NCBI GenBank assembly: GCA_016721765.1
Contig: JADKHO010000002.1
Coordinates: forward strand, 372,001 to 436,000
DNA length: 64,000 nucleotides
Source of the DNA: Bacteroidota bacterium
GTDB lineage: Bacteria > Bacteroidota > Bacteroidia > UBA4408
Direction of reading: 5' to 3'
The translations under genes and the position numbers were made by a program. The notes under the pieces are model-generated. The model worked only from the letters and a program-made list of their open reading frames with translations, did not search any database and had not been told where the DNA came from. Each line of letters starts with the position of its first letter. The stretch's first letter is position 1. Shown in pieces: positions 46,542-54,886 of the stretch.

Positions 46542-47471
46542 TCATTTCCTCCGATTCAATTTTGCTGAATGGATACTTGCATTGAGCTCAAATCCCAGTA
46601 AAATAATTATGGCGTTAAAATAAATCCAAAGCATAATAACAATAAGCGTTCCGATAGAGCCGTATAATTTGTTGTAATTGCCAAAATGATTTACATAAAA
46701 TGAAAATCCAAGCGAAGCTATTATGCTCATGACGGTAGCAAAAGTTGAACCCGCAGAAATAAATTTCCATTTTAGTTTTTGATCCGGGCCGAGGTAATAC
46801 AAAAAGGAAAAGGCACAAAAAAAGAGACCCAATATAACAAACCACTTTCCTATCAAGAGCAAATAAATGGTTAGGCTGTCGACCAATAAATGCTTACTCA
46901 CCAAATAATCGAGTGCTACATTGCTGAATACAATAAGCGCAATCGCAATCAATATTAAAAAAGTAAGAATAAAAACAAGCGCAACCGAAATCAATCGAAT
47001 TTTCCAAATGGAGCGTGTTTCGATGCTTTGGTTTGATTTGTTAAAGGCACTAATCATGGCATGTATGCCATCGGTAGCCAAATACAGCGCAAATAAAAAT
47101 CCAAATGAAAGTAAATCTCCGCGTTGATGCTTTACTAAATCTTCAAACGTTTCGCGCATTGCCTCATAGGCATTGCTGGGCAAAAAATCTTTCATCAAAA
47201 TCAACAATTGATCTTGAAAATCGTTAATAGGAATGTAAGGTATGAGGGTTATTAAAAAGATAATACTTGGAAAAATAGCTAGAAAAAACTTGAATGCCAA
47301 GGAGGATGCCCTTGTAGTGAGTGAGCCATTTTGAACGCCAATAAAAAAGAAAGAGGCTACATCGTAAAAAGGTAAGCCTTCGAAACCCGGTAGAATTAAT
47401 TTTTTAGAAAGCGTGAGCACGAAACGAACCGGATAGCTTTTTAACAATGCCCCTTTAAAACGCTCTACCAT
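46542..47471 (-). CDS. YihY/virulence factor BrkB family membrane protein
   Basis: 309 residues with six membrane helices typical of YihY/BrkB, once wrongly named ribonuclease BN. Family marks are RASSLAFKFFLAIFPSIIFLITLIPYIP, YLATDGIHAMISAFNKSNQ, TRSIWKIRLISVALVFILTF, FISAGSTFATVMSIIASLGFSFYV and the ending YGSIGTLIVIMLWIYFNAIIILLGFELNA. Function is poorly defined; an envelope transporter or flippase has been suggested for relatives. It lies 5 bases downstream of nadC. Confidence 0.88.
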   Translation of the reverse strand: MVERFKGALLKSYPVRFVLTLSKKLILPGFEGLPFYDVASFFFIGVQNGSLTTRASSLAFKFFLAIFPSIIFLITLIPYIPINDFQDQLLILMKDFLPSNAYEAMRETFEDLVKHQRGDLLSFGFLFALYLATDGIHAMISAFNKSNQSIETRSIWKIRLISVALVFILTFLILIAIALIVFSNVALDYLVSKHLLVDSLTIYLLLIGKWFVILGLFFCAFSFLYYLGPDQKLKWKFISAGSTFATVMSIIASLGFSFYVNHFGNYNKLYGSIGTLIVIMLWIYFNAIIILLGFELNASIHSAKLNRRK

Positions 47472-47476
47472 AGTTT

Positions 47477-48331
47477 TTACTTAATCGCTTTTAAGCTCAA
47501 ATCGAGGCTTTTAACGGAATGCGTTAAAGCACCCACCGAAATAAAATCAACCCCACATTCGGCATAAGCACGGATGGTTTCGAATGTAATTCCACCACTC
47601 GCTTCGGTTTCATACTTTCCTTGAATCATTTCAACCGCTTGCTTCAAATCCGCAAGTGAAAAATTATCTAACATTATGCGATTCACCTTTCCAATTTGAA
47701 GTACTTCTTGCACCTCTTTTAAATTGCGGGTTTCAATTTCAATTTTAAGTTTTAATTGATTTTTTACCAAGTAAGAATTCGCGGCCAATATCGCTTTTTC
47801 AATCCCACCGGCATAATCCACATGATTGTCTTTAATCATAATCATGTCATACAAGCCGAAACGATGATTTGCGCCGCCACCAATTTTTACTGCCCACTTC
47901 TCCAACAAGCGCATTCCTGGTGTGGTTTTACGGGTATCTAAAACAGTGGTTTTTAATCCGCTAAGCAGGTGGGTAATTTTATTGGTTGCAGTGGCTATTC
48001 CACTCATGCGTTGCATGCAATTTAAGACCAATCGTTCAGCAGTAAGAATGGATTGGGCGCTGCCTTCAACAATTAAAACTATATCTCCTTTTTTTATTGA
48101 AGCTCCATCTTTTAAGTAAACCTCTACCTGCAAAGTTGCATCTACTTGCTTAAATATTGCTAAGGCTACTTCCACTCCTGCTAGGATTCCATCTTCTTTT
48201 ACCAGTAAGTGTGCTTTTGAAATCGCGCTTTTAGGAATGCAGGCTAAGGATGTGTGATCACCGTCACCCACATCTTCGGTAAGTGACCTGCTAATAAAGT
48301 CTTGTAATTGTTTAGTGTAATCAGCCTGCAT
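47477..48331 (-). CDS. nadC: nicotinate-nucleotide pyrophosphorylase (quinolinate phosphoribosyltransferase)
   Basis: 284 residues. The N-terminal domain has SLTEDVGDGDHTSLACIP. The barrel contains AERLVLNCMQRMSGIAT, LDTRKTTPGMRLLEKWAVKIGGG (quinolinate/PRPP-binding Arg and Lys), NHRFGLYDMIMIKDNH, EIETRNLKEV, MLDNFS and EASGGI with VDFISVGALTHS. It converts quinolinate and PRPP to nicotinate mononucleotide in NAD synthesis. Full length. Likely co-transcribed with the DUF4783 gene upstream (5-base gap) and yihY downstream. Confidence 0.95.
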   Translation of the reverse strand: MQADYTKQLQDFISRSLTEDVGDGDHTSLACIPKSAISKAHLLVKEDGILAGVEVALAIFKQVDATLQVEVYLKDGASIKKGDIVLIVEGSAQSILTAERLVLNCMQRMSGIATATNKITHLLSGLKTTVLDTRKTTPGMRLLEKWAVKIGGGANHRFGLYDMIMIKDNHVDYAGGIEKAILAANSYLVKNQLKLKIEIETRNLKEVQEVLQIGKVNRIMLDNFSLADLKQAVEMIQGKYETEASGGITFETIRAYAECGVDFISVGALTHSVKSLDLSLKAIK

Positions 48332-48336
48332 GCGGG

Positions 48337-48723
48337 TTATTCTTTTTCGATTCGTAATTCTTTTATCATCAACACATCACCCTCCTTCTTAAGAAAGAAA
48401 TACGTTCGAAAATTTCCGGTACTGGTTTCTAAGTTGCCAATGTTAAACTTTGCACCATCCTTAGATTCGCCACCGTGTTTGGCAGTAAAATTTTTTGGTA
48501 TATTCTTTTGAAAAAAATCTTTTAAGATAAGTTCTGCTTGGGCTTTACTGTATAATCCTTCGTTTCCGGGTAAGTTTAATTCAACAGAAGCATTAAATAA
48601 GGAGGATATCACTTTAAAATTTCCCGAACGCAAAGCTGCATTTATATCTTGCGCAGTATCTGCCAGTACTGTAGTTGCTAGCAGAAAAAAACCAATGCTG
48701 GTAAAGTAAAAATACTTTTTCAT
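48337..48723 (-). CDS. DUF4783 periplasmic protein
   Basis: 128 residues with a signal peptide (MKKYFYFTSIGFFLLATTVLAD). The mature part has the DUF4783 pattern: INAALRSGNFKVISSLFNASVELNLPG, YSKAQAELILKDFFQKN, then strands GNLETSTGNFRTYFFLKKEG and MIKELRIEKE. NTF2-like fold by resemblance. Function not known; it sits upstream of nadC in Bacteroidota gene order. Confidence 0.8.
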   Translation of the reverse strand: MKKYFYFTSIGFFLLATTVLADTAQDINAALRSGNFKVISSLFNASVELNLPGNEGLYSKAQAELILKDFFQKNIPKNFTAKHGGESKDGAKFNIGNLETSTGNFRTYFFLKKEGDVLMIKELRIEKE

Positions 48724-48904
48724 TTTTTGTTTATTAGATTATCACTGCTAAAGGCAAAAACTAAGCCATACAAAATTAGTGTTCTATTTCTGTGCTGCCA
48801 AATATCTAATTAATTTAATTCGGAAATCCGATTTTACAACTAAGTAAATCAACTACCCATATTTTTAATAAAACTCTATGAAATAACCTTAAATAATTAA
48901 AAAA

Positions 48905-49007
48905 TTAAACCACTACGTACACTAAGAAAAACACGAAGCACACAAGTAAATAAAATTAAAGGGTAACCTTTGTGTCCCTTGTGCTGCTTTGTGTCCATGG
49001 TGGTTAA
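48905..49007. repeat. imperfect palindromic intergenic element
   Basis: The 485-base gap 48724-49208 holds one structured element. The left arm (TTAAACCACTACGTACAC...) and right arm (...TGTGTCCATGGTGGTTAA) are imperfect inverted copies of about 40 bases around an AT-rich centre. It resembles small dispersed palindromic repeats (REP/MITE-like) of the type containing 'ACCATGGACACAAAG'. No coding potential. The rest of the gap is AT-rich and shows nothing else. Confidence 0.55.
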
Positions 49008-49208
49008 TTTTCAGAAACTTTTAAAAATAGGATGGTGAGCAATTTTTGTAAAAATACCCATTCTTTTTCCATTCAGTTAAATATATTCCTTGCTTGGCGA
49101 TTTTAGTTTCTACCTAGTGGCATTTGAGTTTACATTTGATTCACAATTAGTTAACACCATGTTAAATTATCGACTAAGCGTTGAAAATAACACACAAACC
49201 CTAAAAAA

Positions 49209-50171
49209 ATGAAAAACACTAATCAAAAATTTTATCCAAGCCGTTTTTTGAAATACTTTTTGGCTATTGCCATATTGGTCTCCATTTTTGAAGGCTGTAA
49301 AAAAGATTCAGATGAATCACTAAATGTGAGTCCGGATCAAAGTCAAAATACTTATCGCATACTCACTACACCAACCTATAAAGGTGTGTATATCGACAGC
49401 TTTGATTGGATTATTGGAGATACCGCCATGGAAAATCCACTTTTGAGATGGTGTAAGAAAGAGTCGCTTAACGCGATAAGTTTATACGATACCAAAGCAC
49501 TGTTATTAAAATCGTCTAACTTCCCGAAATTGGCCAAGTTTATAAAAAAAGCCCGCACCCAATATGGTATTAAACAAGTTGCGGCGGTGCGTAGTTTAGG
49601 ATCACAATTTACCGGTTCAACTTCTACTTACAATAAGTCTAGAATCGATACAATGGAACGATTTAACGTATTTAATCTGGAAAATGAATATTGGAATGCG
49701 GGAGCTACCAACACTTTTGGCGATTGGTATAAAAATCTGAATACTATGTATACCACGGCACATGCTGCTAGTCCAAAAATCACAAGTGAGTTTTATTTCG
49801 GATGGTTTCAAAATCCATCGAATAAAGAAATAACACAAGCTGCGAAAATGGTTTCTACTACCGACCGCATTCTACTGCATGATTACTGGTCATCTCCTAA
49901 CTTTAGTTACATCCAATCGCGTTTAGCCTTTTTAGGACAAGAAGCATTGAAACAAAATAAAATCATTGATATTGTTGTATTGTTTAGCATTGAACAAACC
50001 TTTGCATATGATTATTTTGATGCAATGGGTCAAAACCACAGTTTTGCCGATGCTTACAATTCAATAATTACGCAACACAATGCCACTACATTTACAGGTA
50101 AAGACAATATTCGTATCATTGGATATCAATTATTTTGTCAAAGTTGGGCACGAAGAGCACGTCCATTATAA
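49209..50171 (+). CDS. lipoprotein of unknown function
   Basis: 320 residues. N-terminal membrane helix ending in a lipobox-like SIFEGC (Cys ~30) followed by charged KKDSDES, so a lipoprotein is likely. The body has a series of strand-helix segments (KGVYIDSFDWIIGD, LNAISLYDTKALL, IKQVAAVRSLGS, FNVFNLENEYWN, KITSEFYFGWF, DRILLHDYW) that resembles a TIM-barrel glycosidase-like fold; acidic residues in FNLENEYWN and ILLHDYW could be functional. No family is recognised. Stands alone. Confidence 0.7.
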   Translation: MKNTNQKFYPSRFLKYFLAIAILVSIFEGCKKDSDESLNVSPDQSQNTYRILTTPTYKGVYIDSFDWIIGDTAMENPLLRWCKKESLNAISLYDTKALLLKSSNFPKLAKFIKKARTQYGIKQVAAVRSLGSQFTGSTSTYNKSRIDTMERFNVFNLENEYWNAGATNTFGDWYKNLNTMYTTAHAASPKITSEFYFGWFQNPSNKEITQAAKMVSTTDRILLHDYWSSPNFSYIQSRLAFLGQEALKQNKIIDIVVLFSIEQTFAYDYFDAMGQNHSFADAYNSIITQHNATTFTGKDNIRIIGYQLFCQSWARRARPL

Positions 50172-50229
50172 GCATTGGGGGAAACATTAATTAGTGGAGA
50201 AATAAATAGCATTAAACGCGATACTTTTT

Positions 50230-50237
50230 TAATTTTG
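50230..50237 (+). promoter_or_regulatory. TAnnTTTG -7 element of the heme A synthase gene
   Basis: TAATTTTG, a perfect -7 consensus, 19 bases before the ATG at 50257. Confidence 0.45.
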
Positions 50238-50256
50238 CGGTTTATTTTTTCGATTT

Positions 50257-51204
50257 ATGACGGCAAAAAGTGTTGCACGATTTAGAGTTCTCCTTTACCT
50301 CACTATTTTACTTACCTATCTTGTAATACTTGCCGGAGCTGTAGTTCGCACTACTCAATCCGGTATGGGTTGCCCCGATTGGCCAAAATGTTTTGGAATG
50401 TGGATTCCGCCAACCGATGTTTCACAATTACCATCCAATTATCAAGAAACGTATGCACATCGTGGCTATGCCGATACCGGTTTCGATGCCTATCATACTT
50501 GGGTGGAATATGTAAACCGTTTGTTTGGCGCAGTATTAGGCATTGTTATTTTTATGAGTCTGATTGCAGCTTTTAGACTTAGAAAAACAAATTCAAAAAT
50601 TTTTGCCCTCACTTTGCTAGCTTTTATTTTGGTGGGGTTTCAAGCCTGGTTGGGGAGTTTGGTGGTTGCCTCTAATTTGGCTCCGGTTAAAATTACCATT
50701 CACATGATTGCTGCGCTGGTATTGCTGGCTTTGCTTATTTATATTTATGATTTGGTTTCGCCTAAAGAATCACTTTCGAAAGACGATTCAAAAGTGCGTG
50801 CCTATTTAATGCTGGCCTTAGGTTTTACTGTTATTCAAGTAATGTTGGGAACACAGGTTAGGCAAGAAGTAGATGTTATTTCAAAGGCGCTGGAACACAC
50901 GCAACGAGAAAGCTGGACAGAAAAGCTTTCTACTGTCTTTATTATTCACCGAAGTTTTTCGATACTCGTGTTGGCATTAAATGCCTGGATTATTATGCAA
51001 TTGCTTAAGATTTCGAAACATTCCGAAAAAATCAAACAACAGTCGTATTACTTGGGATTGCTGCTTACTGGTGAATTGCTGATTGGTTTTATTCTTAGCC
51101 ATTTTGCATTTCCTGCAGCCTTGCAACCGGCTCACCTCTTATTTGCCAGTTTGTTATTTGGGGTGCAATTTAAATTGTTGCTGGTTACAAGCCATAAAAA
51201 TTAA
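50257..51204 (+). CDS. heme A synthase (CtaA/COX15 family)
   Basis: 315 residues, eight membrane helices. AGAVVRTTQSGMGCPDWPKCFG near residue 35 holds the conserved Cys pair, and the region HTWVEYVNRLFGAVLG follows. Later His residues occur in ITIHMIAALVLLAL, FIIHRSFSILVLAL and LQPAHLLFASLLFG. The first expected haem-ligand His position reads Asn (EYVNR), which I believe is common in Bacteroidota members. The enzyme oxidises haem O to haem A for aa3-type oxidase. No other cytochrome oxidase genes are in the window. Confidence 0.88.
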   Translation: MTAKSVARFRVLLYLTILLTYLVILAGAVVRTTQSGMGCPDWPKCFGMWIPPTDVSQLPSNYQETYAHRGYADTGFDAYHTWVEYVNRLFGAVLGIVIFMSLIAAFRLRKTNSKIFALTLLAFILVGFQAWLGSLVVASNLAPVKITIHMIAALVLLALLIYIYDLVSPKESLSKDDSKVRAYLMLALGFTVIQVMLGTQVRQEVDVISKALEHTQRESWTEKLSTVFIIHRSFSILVLALNAWIIMQLLKISKHSEKIKQQSYYLGLLLTGELLIGFILSHFAFPAALQPAHLLFASLLFGVQFKLLLVTSHKN

Positions 51205-51376
51205 TTTTTCGGTAAAAGCATTCTTCCAATTTAGGTGATAATGTGCTTCCATCACTGATTAGATTATTTCTCTAAAAGACAACCCTTACCAGTTTTTAAA
51301 ATCCCTCTCTAAGCTCCTAAAATCAATACTTTAAAAATTTTAACAAAATAAATTTTGTGCATATTTATCTTTATCG

Positions 51377-51392
51377 TAATATTGCAATATTA
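51377..51392. promoter_or_regulatory. candidate ArsR operator (perfect palindrome)
   Basis: TAATATTGCAATATTA is a perfect 16-base palindrome that ends 9 bases before the arsR ATG (51402). ArsR repressors bind AT-rich inverted repeats of this kind, so metalloid-responsive autoregulation of the whole operon is likely. Confidence 0.7.
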
Positions 51393-51401
51393 AAATAAAA
51401 T

Positions 51402-51734
51402 ATGGGAGCGAGCAAAACAGATCATTTTACAAAAAAACAAAACGAAATCTCAACACTTGTCAAGGCATTGGGTCATCCGGCAAGAATTGCGATAATTGAA
51501 TATTTATTAAAGGTGGATGCCTGCATTTGTGGCGATATTGTGAATGAACTTCCCTTAGCACAACCAACGGTATCGCAGCATTTAAAGGAACTTAAAACAG
51601 CGGGTTTAATTAAAGGTTCGATCGAAGGAAATTCAATTTGCTATTGTATTGATGAAACTGTTTTAAATAAAGTAAAAGACTATTTTGCTTCACTGGCCAT
51701 ACGACTTGAAACGAAAAACAAAAACTGTTGTTAA
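51402..51734 (+). CDS. arsR: ArsR-family metalloregulatory repressor
   Basis: 110 residues, winged-helix ArsR fold: LVKALGHPARIAIIEYLL, DACICGDIVNELPLAQPTVSQHLKELKTAGLIKG and a wing SIEGNSICYCIDE. Candidate metalloid ligands are the Cys pair in ACICGD (ELCVCDL-like position) and a C-terminal Cys-Cys (NKNCC). It probably represses the operon through the palindrome just upstream and releases on arsenite/antimonite. The DUF6428-like gene starts 16 bases after its stop. Confidence 0.92.
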   Translation: MGASKTDHFTKKQNEISTLVKALGHPARIAIIEYLLKVDACICGDIVNELPLAQPTVSQHLKELKTAGLIKGSIEGNSICYCIDETVLNKVKDYFASLAIRLETKNKNCC

Positions 51735-51750
51735 CCAAAAATCAAAAAAA

Positions 51751-52215
51751 ATGAGACTCGAAGAAATTAAAAAAATTTTGCCATCATTAGATAATGTGGC
51801 TTTTATGCTAGCTAATGGAACAGCAGTTCCTGCGCATTTTCATGTTACTGAGGTAGGCATGATTACAAAACATTTTATAGACTGTGGTGGAGTTATCCGT
51901 ACCGAAAAAAAGGTAAATTTTCAATTGTGGGACGCCAATGATTTCGACCACCGTTTAAAGCCCGCAAAATTGCTCAACATTATAAAACTTTCGGAAGAAA
52001 AACTCGGATTACAAGATGCCGAAATTGAAGTAGAATACCAAAGTGATACAATTGGTAAATATGCCTTGGAATACAACGGCACTAACTTCGTTTTAATTTC
52101 AACCCAAACTGCTTGTTTAGCCAGCGATAGTTGCGGAATACCTCAAGATAAAATGAAAGTAAAAATTGGTGAAATCGCACAATCTACTTGCAAGCCGGGT
52201 GGTGGTTGCTGCTAG
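51751..52215 (+). CDS. ars-operon protein with Cys-rich tail (DUF6428-like)
   Basis: 154 residues from the ATG at 51751 (MRLEEIKKILPSL); an earlier in-frame ATG lies inside arsR and is rejected. Small mixed alpha/beta protein with VPAHFHVTEVGMITKHFIDCGGV, which looks like a His-containing sheet. The end carries CLASDSCG and CKPGGGCC. I recall DUF6428 proteins in Bacteroidota ars operons and this fits, but the name is tentative. The Cys cluster suggests As(III) or other soft-metal binding (chaperone or sensor); inference only. Confidence 0.65.
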   Translation: MRLEEIKKILPSLDNVAFMLANGTAVPAHFHVTEVGMITKHFIDCGGVIRTEKKVNFQLWDANDFDHRLKPAKLLNIIKLSEEKLGLQDAEIEVEYQSDTIGKYALEYNGTNFVLISTQTACLASDSCGIPQDKMKVKIGEIAQSTCKPGGGCC

Positions 52216-52225
52216 AAATTAATGC

Positions 52226-53299
52226 ATGTCGACTTTAAATTGTGCTCCTGCAGTGGAACGAAAAAAACTTAGCTTTCTAGATCGTTATTTAACGCTATGG
52301 ATTTTCATGGCGATGGCGCTCGGTGTTGGTATTGGATATTTTATTCCTGCTAGCAGTGTTTTGATCAATTCATTTTCGGATGGAACAACCAATATACCGC
52401 TGGCCATTGGACTCATATTAATGATGTATCCACCTTTGGCAAAGGTAAAATATGAACAAATTGGGGAAGTATTTAAGAATAAAAAAATTCTGGGTGCTTC
52501 CCTTTTTTTAAATTGGATTGTGGGTCCAATTTTAATGTTTGTACTTGCACTTATTTTTCTCAGCAATTATCCTGAATATATGGTGGGATTAATCCTTATT
52601 GGCTTGGCCCGTTGCATTGCGATGGTTGTGGTGTGGAACGATTTAGCTGACGGGAATCGTGAATATGCAGCCGGACTAGTTGCTTTGAACAGTATTTTTC
52701 AGGTGCTTTTTTTTAGCCTGTATGCCTATGTATTTATCACTTTGCTTCCACCCTATTTTGGACTGAAAGGATTTGAGGTAAGTATTAGCATAGCTCAAAT
52801 TGCAAAAAGTGTGGGCATTTATTTGGGCATCCCTTTTGCCATGGGCATTATAACACGATATTCTTTACTTCGCATTAAGGGTGAGCATTGGTTTCAAACA
52901 AAATTTGTCCCGCTAATTTCGCCCGTTACCTTAATCGCATTGCTTTTTACCATCATTCTAATGTTTAGCCTTAAAGGCGAATTAATTGTGCAAATCCCTT
53001 TAGATGTGTTTAGAATAGCTGTGCCATTGCTTATTTATTTTGTGCTCATGTTTGTATTTAGTTTTTTTGTTGGAAAATATTTCGGAGCCGATTATTCAAA
53101 GAGCACGACTATTGCCTTTACAGCAACAGGTAATAATTTTGAATTGGCAATAGCAGTTGCCATTGGCGTTTTTGGAATCAACAGTGGAGAAGCATTTGCA
53201 GGGGTTATTGGTCCCTTGGTGGAAGTGCCTGCATTAATTGCATTAGTTAATGTGGCATTTTGGTTTCGCAAAAAATATTATCTACACGAAAGTGTATAA
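52226..53299 (+). CDS. acr3: ACR3-family arsenite efflux transporter
   Basis: 357 residues, about ten membrane helices. Opens LSFLDRYLTLWIFMAMALGVGIGY; contains NWIVGPILMFVLALIFL, the signature helix IGLARCIAMVVVWNDLADGN with the conserved Cys needed by ACR3 pumps, TATGNNFELAIAVAIGVFG and VIGPLVEVPALIALVNVAFWF with the conserved Glu. It exports As(III) across the inner membrane, driven by the proton gradient. It follows the Cys-tailed small protein by 10 bases. No arsenate reductase arsC gene is in the operon. Confidence 0.93.
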   Translation: MSTLNCAPAVERKKLSFLDRYLTLWIFMAMALGVGIGYFIPASSVLINSFSDGTTNIPLAIGLILMMYPPLAKVKYEQIGEVFKNKKILGASLFLNWIVGPILMFVLALIFLSNYPEYMVGLILIGLARCIAMVVVWNDLADGNREYAAGLVALNSIFQVLFFSLYAYVFITLLPPYFGLKGFEVSISIAQIAKSVGIYLGIPFAMGIITRYSLLRIKGEHWFQTKFVPLISPVTLIALLFTIILMFSLKGELIVQIPLDVFRIAVPLLIYFVLMFVFSFFVGKYFGADYSKSTTIAFTATGNNFELAIAVAIGVFGINSGEAFAGVIGPLVEVPALIALVNVAFWFRKKYYLHESV

Positions 53300-53341
53300 A
53301 GTCATAATTATTAAATAGTAATACGCAACAAATTAATTAAT

Positions 53342-54118
53342 ATGAGTAAAATTGCATTGTTCAGCGATATTCATGCAAATCTTCCTGCTCTGGAAGCCTT
53401 TTTTAAAGACCTCGAAAAAAAAGATGTTGATGCTGTATATTGCTTAGGTGATTTAGTGGGGTATAACATTTGGCCCAATGAAGTGGTACGAGAAATCAAA
53501 AAAAGAGGTATTCCCACCATTGCCGGAAATTATGATTTTGGAATCGGCAGAACATCCGATGAATGTGGTTGTGCTTATAAAACAGACGAAGAAAAGGAAA
53601 TGGGAAAACAGTCCATTTCTTTCACAAATAAAATTATTGAGCCAGCTGAACGCAACTATCTTCGAAATTTAGCTTCCCATATTCGATTAGATTATCAGTT
53701 AAATGAACATAACCTTTCCTTGCTAATGGTGCATGGAAGTCCTCGAAAAATAAATGAATATTTGTTTGAAGATCGCGACGAAAAAAGTTTGTTGCGCATC
53801 CTTGATCATGCAGCAGCCGATATGTTATTTTTTGGTCATACCCACAAACCGTATCACCGAATTTTAGCATATGAGAAAGAGGGTATTAAAGCTTACAGAC
53901 ATGCCATAAACATTGGCTCCATCGGAAAACCAAAGGATGGTGATCCGCGAGCTTGTTATGCAATCATTACATTGTCTGAAAAAAGTTCTATTTTCGATAA
54001 AGAAAGTATTGCGGTGGAATTCGTGCGGGTGGATTATGATGTTGAAAAGGCTGCTACTGCCATTGAAAACAGCATTTTACCCAATGACTATGCTGCCATG
54101 TTGAGAAATGCATTTTAA
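53342..54118 (+). CDS. metallophosphoesterase in the ars operon
   Basis: 258 residues, calcineurin-like fold with all metal motifs: DIHAN (~8), GDLVGYNIWP, GNYDFG (GNYD in place of GNHD), MVHGSPR and GHTHKPY (~165). Between the GNYD motif and the next helix there is a short insert DECGCAYKTDEE with a Cys-x-Cys pair. It is related to YfcE/protein-phosphatase-like esterases; the substrate cannot be read. It starts 42 bases after acr3, so it may belong to the arsenic response, but a bystander role is possible. Confidence 0.82.
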   Translation: MSKIALFSDIHANLPALEAFFKDLEKKDVDAVYCLGDLVGYNIWPNEVVREIKKRGIPTIAGNYDFGIGRTSDECGCAYKTDEEKEMGKQSISFTNKIIEPAERNYLRNLASHIRLDYQLNEHNLSLLMVHGSPRKINEYLFEDRDEKSLLRILDHAAADMLFFGHTHKPYHRILAYEKEGIKAYRHAINIGSIGKPKDGDPRACYAIITLSEKSSIFDKESIAVEFVRVDYDVEKAATAIENSILPNDYAAMLRNAF

Positions 54119-54126
54119 ATACGAGT

Positions 54127-54687
54127 ATGAAGTTAACTGTTGATGCTAGCCTTTATTTGGAAAGATTAGAGTTAAAGCATGCCGGCGAATTGTATGCACT
54201 TGCTGACTTAAATAGCGCTTATTTAGGTGAATGGATGCCATGGATACAGCAAATGAAGGGGATTGATTTTATTGAAAATTTTATTTCAAAATCTATTCAA
54301 AAAAACAATGAAAAGACGGAGCAAGCATTTGCAATTTTCCTAAACAATATAATGGTGGGCCGAATAGGCTTATATAAAATAGATAACTCGAATCAACTGG
54401 CAGAAATTGGATATTGGCTAGCGGAATCACAGCAAGGCAAAGGACTAATAAAGAAATCTTGTGAACGCCTAATTACATTTGCCTTTGAAGCGTGTGAGCT
54501 TAATCGCCTCGAAATAAAATGTGCGGTTAAAAACATAAAAAGTCAAAATATTCCTAAAAAATTGGGGTTTACGTTCGAAGGCAATTTACGTTCAGCCGAA
54601 AAAATAAGGGATGAGTTTCATGACTTAAATCTTTATTCGCTTTTGAAAAAAGATTGGAATAAAAATGCACTTTCAACATTAAGATAA
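54127..54687 (+). CDS. GNAT N-acetyltransferase (RimJ/RimL type)
   Basis: 186 residues. Opens with LERLELKHAGELYALADLN and GEWMPWIQ, the RimJ/RimL pattern, then strands FAIFLNNIMVGRIGLYKID, the acetyl-CoA segment GYWLAESQQGKGLIKKSCE (Q-x-x-G-x-G/A type) and LEIKCAVKNIKSQNIPKKLGFTFEG. It starts 8 bases after the phosphoesterase, so probably shares its transcript. It does not look like the arsinothricin acetyltransferase ArsN1. Likely acetylates a ribosomal-protein N-terminus or a small amine. Confidence 0.82.
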   Translation: MKLTVDASLYLERLELKHAGELYALADLNSAYLGEWMPWIQQMKGIDFIENFISKSIQKNNEKTEQAFAIFLNNIMVGRIGLYKIDNSNQLAEIGYWLAESQQGKGLIKKSCERLITFAFEACELNRLEIKCAVKNIKSQNIPKKLGFTFEGNLRSAEKIRDEFHDLNLYSLLKKDWNKNALSTLR

Positions 54688-54886
54688 GCCTCATTTATGG
54701 CATATTTTGCTTGAAAACAAGCATAGTTAAACAATTTTCCACGATACCATTCAGCTCTATTTTTTTCCCATTGGGGACTTTATGCTTTCCATCCACAGCA
54801 CTTTTTTGTAACTTTACCTTCCCTTAATGAGTATAGAGTAAGAATGTCGCAAAACGATATTCTTATTTTTTTTTGATAAACCATTT

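Noticed and set aside
51685..51750. Upstream ATG for the DUF6428-like gene
   Set aside because: It falls inside arsR and would add 22 residues of unlikely sequence; the ATG at 51751 is 16 bases after the arsR stop.
54127..54687. ArsN1-type arsinothricin acetyltransferase
   Set aside because: The sequence follows the RimJ/RimL pattern instead, and only its position near arsR/acr3 suggested ArsN.
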